Shown here one piece after another: positions 1 to 6,080 of a stretch of DNA of 10,195 nucleotides. Under the pieces are notes generated by a model that worked only from the letters and a program-made list of their open reading frames with translations, made no database searches and had not been told where the DNA came from. Source of the stretch: CAYJFK01 sp964369475. GTDB lineage: Bacteria > Bacillota > Clostridia > Oscillospirales > Feifaniaceae. How positions within the stretch are numbered: the stretch's first letter is position 1; each line of letters starts with the position of its first letter. The stretch is taken from contig CAYJFK010000075.1 in NCBI GenBank assembly GCA_964369475.1, forward strand, positions 1-10,195, written 5' to 3'. Made by a program: the position numbers and the translations under genes.

Positions 1-108
1 CCGCTCGCCTCGCCTTGCGCCGAGCCGCCGCTCGCCTCGCCTTGCGCCGAGCTACCGCTCGCCTCGCCTTGCGCCGAGCTACCGCTCGCCTCGCCTTGCG
101 CCGAGCTG
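1..108 (-). repeat. Four tandem 27-bp repeats inside mutL (9-aa repeat)
   Basis: Four contiguous 27-bp units occupy 1-27, 28-54, 55-81 and 82-108. They are identical except for the last two bases of each unit (cg, ta, ta, tg). The array touches the window edge, so its full copy number is unknown. In the mutL frame each unit encodes SSAQGEASG or GSAQGEASG, so any gain or loss of whole units keeps the frame. The array lies just after the ATPase half of MutL, where the family has a flexible, poorly conserved linker. Near-identity at the nucleotide level suggests recent duplication. The array is much richer in GC than the flanking AT-rich codons (109-175). Confidence 0.95.
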
Positions 109-1259
109 TCTTTACTATCTATCTTATATTCCCAATCTGCCGCATCTATATCTATCTTCCTATTGCGCTTTACCTCGGGGCGTGGCGGCACTTCATATGC
201 AATTGCCGAACTGCCCCCCAAGTCGCCGACAGAGGGTAGCGGCGACTTAAGCCGACTGCCAAAGGCAGGCAGTGTCCCCTTTGCGAGCAGTGCCTCACGC
301 ACGGCGGCAACTACCATGTCGTATATTTCCTTCTCGTTTGCAAATCTCACCTCTAACTTTTGTGGGTGAATATTGGCATCGAGCCCCTCGGGCGGCGCAT
401 CTATCACAAGTGCTATGCCGACATGCCGACCGTGCGGCACCCTGCCCGAGCTTGCCTCCTCGACCGCCACTTGCAGCGAGCGAGAGCGGACATATCTGCC
501 TGCAACAAAAAAGTGCTGGTTAGATCTGTTAGGCTTTGCCCCCTCGGGTGTCGAGACAAATCCCGTTATCTTAACATCGCCCTCGCCGCCATTTATCTCG
601 AGCATATTTGCGGCAGACGGCCCCATAACACTGCGAAGTGCCGAGCGCAGCCCCTTGCCGCTCGTCATCAGAGAGGTCTTGCCCTCTTTTATGTATTCAA
701 AGGAGATGTCGGGAAATGCCATAACGAGCTTTTCCATAAGAGCGCCGACCGAAGCGGCCTCTGTCGTCTCCTTTTTCAAAAATTTACGGCGAGCAGGCGT
801 GTTGTAAAAGAGCTCGGTAACAACAACGCTCGTGCCGACAGGACAGCCGCACTGCTCAACCGAAAGGGTCTTGCCGCCCTCTATTATTACCTCCGTGCCC
901 GATATATCCTCAGGTCGACGTGTGCGCAGTCTCACCTTAGAAACAGCGGCAGTAGCGGCCAGCGCCTCGCCCCTAAATCCGAGGGTAAATATAGCATCAA
1001 GATCGGCGGCACTTCTAACCTTAGAGGTCGCATGTCGCCCAAAACAGGAAGTAGCGTCCTCCCTCGACATGCCGCAACCGTTGTCGGTAACCCTTATATA
1101 TGTAATGCCGCCACCCTTTATCTCAACAGTTATCTCGGTAGCCCCTGCATCGACCGAGTTTTCGCAGAGCTCCTTCACAATGGAAGAAGGACGGTCAACG
1201 ACCTCTCCCGCCGCAATGAGCATTGCGACAGATTCATCAAGTATCTTTATTTTATTCAA
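1..1259 (-). CDS. mutL: DNA mismatch repair protein MutL, N-terminal part (runs off the window)
   Basis: MutL is the ATPase that couples MutS mismatch recognition to strand removal. The visible part is the GHKL ATPase half plus the start of the linker. Counting from the TTG start at 1259, the motifs in order are IAAGEVVDRP (about residues 15-24), KELCENSVDAG with the expected catalytic Glu30 and Mg-binding Asn34, DNGCGM (about 59-64), GRHATSKV, GFRGEAL (about 95-101) and LFYNTPARRKF (about 150-160). The transducer domain follows, with NIHPQKLEVRF near residue 296. The usual Asn just before IAAGEVV is replaced by Met-Leu, a mild oddity. An ATG at 1268 is in frame, but it abuts the AGGAGG with no spacer. 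The TTG at 1259 has a 9-nt spacer and gives MNKIKILDES, the normal family start, so I prefer it. The C-terminal domain, including any endonuclease motif, lies outside the window. The gene sits downstream of mutS in the same direction, with an assembly gap between them. Confidence 0.95.
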   Translation of the reverse strand, partial: MNKIKILDESVAMLIAAGEVVDRPSSIVKELCENSVDAGATEITVEIKGGGITYIRVTDNGCGMSREDATSCFGRHATSKVRSAADLDAIFTLGFRGEALAATAAVSKVRLRTRRPEDISGTEVIIEGGKTLSVEQCGCPVGTSVVVTELFYNTPARRKFLKKETTEAASVGALMEKLVMAFPDISFEYIKEGKTSLMTSGKGLRSALRSVMGPSAANMLEINGGEGDVKITGFVSTPEGAKPNRSNQHFFVAGRYVRSRSLQVAVEEASSGRVPHGRHVGIALVIDAPPEGLDANIHPQKLEVRFANEKEIYDMVVAAVREALLAKGTLPAFGSRLKSPLPSVGDLGGSSAIAYEVPPRPEVKRNRKIDIDAADWEYKIDSKDSSAQGEASGSSAQGEASGSSAQGEASGGSAQGEAS

Positions 1260-1268
1260 AAAAGCCAT

Positions 1269-1276
1269 CCTCCTTT
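1269..1276 (-). promoter_or_regulatory. mutL ribosome binding site that decides the start codon
   Basis: The minus strand reads AAAGGAGG immediately followed by ATG (1268-1266). A spacer of zero is unfavourable for initiation at that ATG. The in-frame TTG at 1259-1257 is 9 nt downstream of the site, a normal distance, and yields the expected MutL N-terminus. Confidence 0.7.
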
Positions 1277-1303
1277 GTTGCACCACCGCATCTCTTTTGT
1301 CAG

Positions 1304-1403
1304 NNNNNNNNNNNNNNNNNNNNNNNNNNNNNNNNNNNNNNNNNNNNNNNNNNNNNNNNNNNNNNNNNNNNNNNNNNNNNNNNNNNNNNNNNNNNNNNNN
1401 NNN
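1304..1403. other. Assembly gap (100 N) between mutS and mutL
   Basis: This is a run of exactly 100 N, the conventional placeholder for a gap of unknown size. The true mutS-mutL spacing cannot be read. Nothing indicates a missing gene, because mutS ends and mutL begins in visible sequence on either side. Confidence 0.98.
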
Positions 1404-1412
1404 TGCGCCGCA

Positions 1413-1429
1413 GGCCGCCCACGGCGGCC
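1413..1429. other. GC-rich hairpin just after the mutS stop
   Basis: This is a perfect 7-bp inverted repeat, GGCCGCC / GGCGGCC, with a 3-nt loop, beginning 4 bp past the mutS stop on the transcribed strand. No T-run follows within the visible sequence, so it is not a canonical intrinsic terminator. It lies 10 bp from the assembly gap and could be the edge of a repeat that broke the assembly. Confidence 0.6.
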
Positions 1430-1433
1430 GTGC

Positions 1434-4025
1434 CTACTGCATTTCTTCTACTCTTTTTTGCAACTTATACAACTCATTCATCGCCTCTATCGGAGTAAGC
1501 GCCGTAACATCAAGCCTTAAGAGCGCCGTCTTGACCTCGGCCAAGCTCTCGTCCTCTGCCACCTCGGGGCACTCCCTCGGCGCACCAAAGCTCATCTGCA
1601 CAGGGGCAATATCCCTCCGCCCTGCTTCGAGCTCGCCAAGCACCTCTTTTGCCTTGTCCGTCACGGCCTGCGGCACACCGGCCAGCATTGCGACCTGTAT
1701 GCCGTAACTATCGTCTGCCGCACCTCTTATTATCTTGCGGAGGAATGTTATCTCGTCCCCACGCTTTTTCACGGCGACATTGTAGTTAACGACCCCCTCA
1801 ACAAGCCCCTCGAGCTCTGTCAGCTCGTGATAATGGGTCGCAAAGAGCGTCCTTGCGCCAATCTCGCCCTTGTCGGCGACAAACTCGAGCACCGCCCTTG
1901 CTATGCTCATGCCGTCAAATGTCGATGTGCCACGGCCTATTTCGTCAAATATAATAAAGCTCCGCTTTGTCGCATTTTTCAAAATGTGCGCCGTCTCGCT
2001 CATCTCTATCATAAATGTCGACTGACCGCCTGCGAGGTTGTCCGATGCCCCAACCCTTGTAAATACCTTGTCTACAATGCCGATTCTCGCAGAGCGTGCA
2101 GGGACAAAACTGCCCATCTGCGCCATTATTATAATTAGCGCTGTCTGTCTCATGTATGTCGACTTACCTGCCATGTTGGGCCCTGTTATAATGGCAAGTC
2201 TATCCCTCGTTATGTTAAGCCTTGTGTCGTTTGGCACAAAGAGATCGCCCCCCATGCGTTCAACAACAGGGTGACGGCCCTCCTCTATTATTATGTCCTC
2301 CCCCTCGTCTATCTCGGGGCGACAGTAGCGATACTTTTGCGCAACCTCGGCAAGAGATGCCAAAAAGTCGACCTCGGCAATAATTCTTGCCGTCTTGGAA
2401 ATGCGACCTGCACATGTGGCGGCCTGATCTCTAACCGCTGCGAATATCTCGTATTCGAGCGCCTTTAGCCTGTCGCCTGCCGACAGCACTTCCCCCTCGA
2501 GCTCCTTTAGCTCCGGCGTTATGTAGCGCTCGGAGTTTACAAGCGTTTGCTTTCTTATGTAGTGCTCTGGCACCTTGTCCCTGTGGGAGTTTGATATATC
2601 TATATAGTAGCCAAATACCTTGTTAAAGGAAATCTTCAAGGTCTTAATGCCGCTCTTTTCCCTCTCGGCCTGCTCTATCGCCACAATGCGACCCCTGCCC
2701 CCCTCGTAGAGGTCTCTAAGGTAGTCGGCATTCTCGTCAAAGCCCTTTTTAATCATGCCTCCCTCACGAATTGTCGTCGGCAGATCGTCTCCAAATGTCG
2801 CCTTTATGCGCTCTGCAAGTTCGGGCAGTCCGTCGAGCTCTCCTGCAAGCTCCCATATAAGAGGGCAGTCCATGGACAAGAGAATCTCCTTTACACGTGG
2901 CACAAGAGAGAGTGTCTCCCCCATTGCGACGAGCTCCCTTGCGTTTGCCGACTTGTAGACGGCCTTTGTAACATACCTTTCAAGGTCGCAAAAGGAGGCA
3001 AGAGCATCTCTAAGCGATTGCCGCTCGTCCTCGCCATCTTTGAGTGTCGCAACTGCCGACACCCTCTCTTTAATCTTGACGGCATCAAAGAGAGGCCGCT
3101 CGACCTCGCTTCGCAAAAAGCGTGCGCCTGCCGCCGTCTTTGTCATGTCCAAAACAGACAGCAAAGAGCCCTTTTTGTCGCCCGTCAAAAGAGAGGCGGT
3201 AAGCTCTAAATTTCGCTTTGTGGCAAAATCTATCGAAAGGGTCTTTGTGCCCCCCATAAAGCTAAGCTCAGAAAGCCTAATGTCGCTCGAACGTTGGCTG
3301 TCCATAAGATAATTTATTATAAGACCGGCCGCTATGCAGTCCTCGTACTCCATGTCGTGCCTGTCGCCGTAGTCACTGCCGTATCTGTCGAAAAATGCCT
3401 TTGCATATAGCTCACGACCGCCATCGACCGCCGTTAAAAGAGTGGAGCTCTTTTTGCAAATATCCAAAATCCCGTCCGACACTTCCCAATCAAAATGTAG
3501 CATCTCACGAGGCGCAATGCGGCCTATCTCGTCGCACATCTTGCCTTCAAGGGTATACCTACCTGCCGAAAACTCGCCGGTAGAAGCGTCGGCATAGCAA
3601 AAAGAAACAAAGCCCTCGCCCCTAACAATTGCGGCAAGATAGCTGTTTTTATCCCCCTCGAGCATGTCAGAATCGGTAACTGTGCCCGGTGTTATAAGGC
3701 GCACAATGTCCCTCTTAACAATGCCCTTGGCATCTTTGGGGTCTTCGACCTGCTCGCATATCGCAACCTTATGACCCTTTTGCACAAGTCGGGCAATATA
3801 AGCATCAACGCTGTGATAAGGCACACCGCACATGGGGGCCTTCTCGTCAAGGCCACACTCTCTGCCTGTAAGCACAATGTCGAGCTCGCTCGAGGCAAGT
3901 ATGGCATCTTCAAAGAACATCTCGTAAAAATCGCCCAGCCTGTAAAGCAGTATATATTCCTTGTTGCTATCCTTTATCTCCCTGTACTGCCGCATCATGG
4001 GCGTAAGCCCCTTAGCCTTTGCCAT
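1434..4025 (-). CDS. mutS: DNA mismatch repair protein MutS
   Basis: MutS binds mismatches and small loops in DNA as a dimer and recruits MutL through an ATP-driven clamp change. The 863-aa length is typical. The mismatch-binding F-x-E motif is intact (GDFYEMF; Phe33, Glu35). The clamp and lever region follows, with GYYIDISNSH near residue 473. The ATPase domain has Walker A GPNMAGKST (615-623), signature loop STFMIEM (669-675), Walker B IIFDEIGRGTS (691-701, with Asp694 and Glu695) and the downstream THYHEL (730-735). The C-terminal tail PIEAMNELYKLQ is the usual end. The ATG at 4025 gives the standard MAKxxLTPMMRQY start and is preceded by GAGGGG (4039-4034) with an 8-nt spacer. An 8-bp repeat tract begins 27 nt upstream of the start, so repeat length could affect expression (inference). 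The gene is complete with no missing key residue. Confidence 0.98.
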   Translation of the reverse strand: MAKAKGLTPMMRQYREIKDSNKEYILLYRLGDFYEMFFEDAILASSELDIVLTGRECGLDEKAPMCGVPYHSVDAYIARLVQKGHKVAICEQVEDPKDAKGIVKRDIVRLITPGTVTDSDMLEGDKNSYLAAIVRGEGFVSFCYADASTGEFSAGRYTLEGKMCDEIGRIAPREMLHFDWEVSDGILDICKKSSTLLTAVDGGRELYAKAFFDRYGSDYGDRHDMEYEDCIAAGLIINYLMDSQRSSDIRLSELSFMGGTKTLSIDFATKRNLELTASLLTGDKKGSLLSVLDMTKTAAGARFLRSEVERPLFDAVKIKERVSAVATLKDGEDERQSLRDALASFCDLERYVTKAVYKSANARELVAMGETLSLVPRVKEILLSMDCPLIWELAGELDGLPELAERIKATFGDDLPTTIREGGMIKKGFDENADYLRDLYEGGRGRIVAIEQAEREKSGIKTLKISFNKVFGYYIDISNSHRDKVPEHYIRKQTLVNSERYITPELKELEGEVLSAGDRLKALEYEIFAAVRDQAATCAGRISKTARIIAEVDFLASLAEVAQKYRYCRPEIDEGEDIIIEEGRHPVVERMGGDLFVPNDTRLNITRDRLAIITGPNMAGKSTYMRQTALIIIMAQMGSFVPARSARIGIVDKVFTRVGASDNLAGGQSTFMIEMSETAHILKNATKRSFIIFDEIGRGTSTFDGMSIARAVLEFVADKGEIGARTLFATHYHELTELEGLVEGVVNYNVAVKKRGDEITFLRKIIRGAADDSYGIQVAMLAGVPQAVTDKAKEVLGELEAGRRDIAPVQMSFGAPRECPEVAEDESLAEVKTALLRLDVTALTPIEAMNELYKLQKRVEEMQ

Positions 4026-4052
4026 ATCGTTATCCCCTCGCTTATTGTTGTA

Positions 4053-4110
4053 GTTTGTCTGTTTGTCTGTTTGTCTGTTTGTCTGTTTGTCTGTTTGTCT
4101 GTGTTTGTCT
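4053..4110. repeat. Octanucleotide microsatellite upstream of mutS
   Basis: Six perfect contiguous copies of GTTTGTCT occupy 4053-4100, with a seventh at 4103-4110 after a GT insertion. Degenerate units follow to about 4130. On the mutS strand the unit is AGACAAAC. The tract begins 27 nt upstream of the mutS start codon, so it lies in the 5' leader or promoter region of mutS. Confidence 0.95.
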
Positions 4111-4130
4111 GTGATTGTCTGTGTCTGTCT

Positions 4131-4650
4131 GTGACTATGACTATGACTATGACTATGACTATGTCTGTGTCCGTGTCCTTGTCCGTGTCTATGCCTATGT
4201 CTGGTCTATGTCTGTGACTATGACTGTGTCTATGTCTATGTCTGTGTCCGTGTCCTTGTCCGTGTCTATGCCTATGTCTGGTCTATGTCTNNNNNNNNNN
4301 NNNNNNNNNNNNNNNNNNNNNNNNNNNNNNNNNNNNNNNNNNNNNNNNNNNNNNNNNNNNNNNNNNNNNNNNNNNNNNNNNNNNNNNNNNCTATGTCTGT
4401 GTCCGTGTCCTTGTCCGTGTCTATGCCTATGTCTGGTCTATGTCTGTGACTATGACTGTGTCTATGTCTATGTCTGTGTCTGTGACTATGTCTATGTCTG
4501 TGACTATGTCTATGTCTGTGTCTATGCCTGTATCTATGTCTGTGTCTATGCCTGTATCTATGTCTATGACTATGTCTGTGTCTATGCCTGTATCTGTGTC
4601 TATGTCTATGCCCATGCCCATGCCTATACCTATGCCATGCATGTGTCCAT
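4131..4650. repeat. Hexamer-based satellite with a 77-bp higher-order unit
   Basis: Most of this tract has T at every second base on the plus strand, organised in hexamers such as CTATGT, CTGTGT, CTATGC and CTGTAT. It opens with five perfect GACTAT copies (4133-4162). A 77-bp higher-order unit is present at 4165-4241, again from 4242 until the gap (49 matching bases), and in full at 4397-4473. After that the tract reverts to simpler hexamers and decays by about 4650. The intervening 100 N make the true length unknown. The tract separates the HAD gene from mutS, and I see no gene in it. Confidence 0.92.
4291..4390. other. Assembly gap (100 N) inside the satellite
   Basis: This run of exactly 100 N has the same 77-bp repeat unit on both sides. 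That is the pattern expected when an assembler cannot bridge a tandem array. The gap size is a placeholder: the visible copies are out of phase by one base across it (155 bp instead of two units of 77). Confidence 0.98.
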
Positions 4651-4687
4651 CACTATACCCATACACAGACCCACACACATTATCACT

Positions 4688-5365
4688 CTATATAACGCTA
4701 AGCACCTCTTTTAAGGTGTCAAAGCAGTAATCTGCATTTTCATTATGCCCCCTGTGGACATATATCGTTGTCATGCCTGCCTCTTTGCCGCCCATAACGT
4801 CGGCATAGGAGTTGTCGCCTATCATTATAAATCTCTCGCCTTTGTAATTCTTCTTTGCAAAATCAAAAAACTCGGAGCGTGGCTTGTCGTAGCCTATCTC
4901 ACCCGAGACAATTATCTCGGCAAACAGATCTGTTATACCGAGCTTTTCCACCACGTCACGCAGATCGGGGTAGTTGTTGGAGACCATAATATTTGTGTGC
5001 CCCATATCGGCCGCCGCCTTTAAGGTCTCTATCGCATCGTCGTAAAGTTTGTAATTCTCGTGATTTACAATGTGAGCACGCACACCCTCAGCCGCCGCCC
5101 TTGCAAGCTCGCTGTCGATGCCAAGCTTTATATATGTGCTGTAAAAACGCTCATTCATATCGTCCCACCAAGCCTCGCCGACAAGCTTTGTGTTGTCGTC
5201 ATAAGGGCTCTCCCAAGAAAAATTTCTCGAAATAAGAGGCCTTATGTCGTCAAAAGAAATATCACTACTCGGGCAGACCTCTTTTAGCGACTTCAAAACG
5301 CTGTTACTCCATATCATCGGCGCATATGTAATTGTCCCATCAAAATCCCAACATAAAATACTCAT
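4688..5365 (-). CDS. HAD-superfamily hydrolase (phosphatase, substrate unknown)
   Basis: This is a 225-aa cytoplasmic haloacid-dehalogenase-type hydrolase, the normal length for the phosphoglycolate phosphatase-like group. All four HAD motifs are visible: motif I DFDGT (Asp7 nucleophile, Asp9 acid/base), motif II IMVSNN (Ser129), motif III DKPR (Lys161) and motif IV GDNSYAD (Asp184, Asp189). The region between motif I and motif II, rich in aromatic and acidic residues, would form a helical cap that sets specificity, which cannot be read from sequence alone. The start is supported by GGAGG with a 7-nt spacer. The gene lies between a YlbF/YmcA-like gene and mutS, the slot occupied by cotE in B. 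subtilis, but it is unrelated to cotE. Hairpins and interspersed repeats flank its 5' side and the satellite its 3' side, which suggests the slot is prone to rearrangement (inference). Confidence 0.9.
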   Translation of the reverse strand: MSILCWDFDGTITYAPMIWSNSVLKSLKEVCPSSDISFDDIRPLISRNFSWESPYDDNTKLVGEAWWDDMNERFYSTYIKLGIDSELARAAAEGVRAHIVNHENYKLYDDAIETLKAAADMGHTNIMVSNNYPDLRDVVEKLGITDLFAEIIVSGEIGYDKPRSEFFDFAKKNYKGERFIMIGDNSYADVMGGKEAGMTTIYVHRGHNENADYCFDTLKEVLSVI

Positions 5366-5419
5366 GTTTGCCCTCCATGTAAATGACCTGATTTATTGCC
5401 CGAAAAATAACGACCTACG

Positions 5420-5442
5420 GCGACCCACCAAGGGTGGGTCGC
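5420..5442. repeat. Hairpin A (10-bp perfect stem), left copy
   Basis: GCGACCCACC pairs perfectly with GGTGGGTCGC across a 3-nt loop (AAG). The hairpin is part of a 30-bp sequence (5415-5444) that recurs as a direct repeat at 5584-5613 with one mismatch. It overlaps the base of hairpin B by two bases. No adjacent T-run makes it a standard terminator on either strand. Confidence 0.85.
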
Positions 5443-5478
5443 TCAGCTTGGAGAAAAAGTGTTTTCTCCAAGCTGAGC
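5441..5478. repeat. Hairpin B (17-bp perfect stem)
   Basis: GCTCAGCTTGGAGAAAA is followed by a 4-nt loop (AGTG) and its exact reverse complement, giving a 38-bp perfect stem-loop. It lies directly beside the interspersed element at 5479-5578, between the YlbF-family gene and the HAD gene. The A-T pairs are next to the loop, and no T-run follows the stem on the minus strand, so it does not look like a classical Rho-independent terminator. It may protect or process the 3' end of an upstream transcript. Confidence 0.85.
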
Positions 5479-5578
5479 TTAACGCCCTCGGGGCGGGAAT
5501 TTAACGCCAGGGGGCACCCTGATGGTGCCCCCTCGCCGCTCCCCCACCTTCCGTGAACTTTACATTTTAGGTTTTTCT
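5479..5578 (-). repeat. Interspersed ~100-bp hairpin-rich element, copy 1
   Basis: This block matches 10076-10174 in inverted orientation over its full length. Conserved parts are TTAACGCCCTCGGGGCGGGA, CACCCTGATGGTGCC, TCGCCGCTCCCCCACCTTC and the end TTTTAGGTTTTTCT. It contains a 9-bp perfect stem (GGGGGCACC / GGTGCCCCC, 5510-5532), a 5-bp CGCCC/GGGCG stem, and two direct copies of TTAACGCC 22 bp apart. Read in the direction of the upstream ylbF-like gene, it runs from AGAAAAACC to GGCGTTAA and is then followed by hairpin B. It has no coding potential that I can support. Confidence 0.85.
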
Positions 5579-5588
5579 ACAGTCTACG

Positions 5589-5611
5589 GCGACCCACCAA
5601 GGGTGGGCCGC
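5589..5611. repeat. Hairpin A, right copy
   Basis: This is the second copy of hairpin A, with GCGACCCACC, loop AAG and GGTGGGCCGC. One base change leaves a single G-U-compatible mismatch when the minus strand is transcribed. With 5415-5444 it brackets the interspersed element as a 30-bp direct repeat. It lies 26 bp beyond the stop of the YlbF-family gene. Confidence 0.8.
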
Positions 5612-5636
5612 TCGTAAATCAAAGCTACATTATCTA

Positions 5637-6020
5637 TTAGTTGCCGCAACCCGAGCAGCTCGAGCAGCTGCCGCCGCAAGCCTCTTGGCCTGTGATGTAG
5701 AACTGAATAAGGCCGTTTATCTCGCCTGTCATTGCATTTAGCTCCTCTTGAGCCTTGCCAAACTCTGCCATAACTTCGTTGTTCATAATGCTCTCGTACA
5801 TGGAGCGCATTTCGTCGCTTAGCTTGGCCATCTTTTCTTCGTCTCTCTCGCCACTCATGTTGGCCTGCATTAGCTCGTCACGCACGCCGTTAAACTTTAG
5901 GATTTCCGCCTGAAGTGCCTCGTCGGCCTCCTGACGCTCCTTTGCCGCCGTCCACGCAATGTGACGGGGATCTGCCTTGATTGCCTCGCCGAGTTCGTGT
6001 AGTTTTTCTGTAACTGTCAT
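5637..6020 (-). CDS. YlbF/YmcA (Com_YlbF) family protein with Cys-rich tail
   Basis: This 127-aa, mostly helical, charged soluble protein resembles the YlbF/YmcA family. In B. subtilis, YlbF, YmcA and YaaT (RicF, RicA, RicT) form a complex that influences RNase Y-dependent mRNA processing and binds Fe-S clusters. The sequence shows long amphipathic helices (residues 1-60 and 60-110) and a glycine/serine/cysteine tail with Cys115, Cys119, Cys122 and Cys125 (C-x3-C-x2-C-x2-C), a plausible cluster or metal ligand set. The position directly downstream of miaB and upstream of mutS matches B. subtilis ymcA, so RicA/YmcA is the likeliest orthologue, although YlbF cannot be excluded. The start is supported by AAGGAG with an 8-nt spacer. 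A 190-bp leader separates it from miaB. Confidence 0.85.
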   Translation of the reverse strand: MTVTEKLHELGEAIKADPRHIAWTAAKERQEADEALQAEILKFNGVRDELMQANMSGERDEEKMAKLSDEMRSMYESIMNNEVMAEFGKAQEELNAMTGEINGLIQFYITGQEACGGSCSSCSGCGN

Positions 6021-6080
6021 AATAATATCTCCTTTTATCTATAATATTTCCTTTATTTTAAGCCCGACCATGGGCGAAAA

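Noticed and set aside
360..1520. Long plus-strand open frames over the mutL region
   Set aside because: They lie antisense to a clear MutL reading frame with intact ATPase motifs and extend through the N gap.
4053..4650. CRISPR array
   Set aside because: The repeats are contiguous or nested without unique spacers, and no cas genes are nearby.
4427..4678. Minus-strand open frame of 83 codons rich in Asp, Ile and Thr, starting 10 bp after the HAD stop
   Set aside because: It is a direct translation of the simple repeat, has only a weak ribosome site and shows no non-repetitive folded part. The repeat unit of 77 bp would shift frame at each copy.
4115..4714. Plus-strand open frames through the satellite (Ser/Val/Met or Tyr/Cys-rich)
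   Set aside because: They are open only because the repeat lacks stops in those frames, run through the N gap and have no ribosome site.
5441..5478. Intrinsic terminator
   Set aside because: The stem is long and perfect, but no T-run follows on the minus strand, and the A-T pairs are at the loop end rather than the base.
5415..5613. Insertion sequence with target duplication
   Set aside because: There is no transposase frame, and the bracketing repeats are 30-bp hairpins, too long and too structured for a target duplication.
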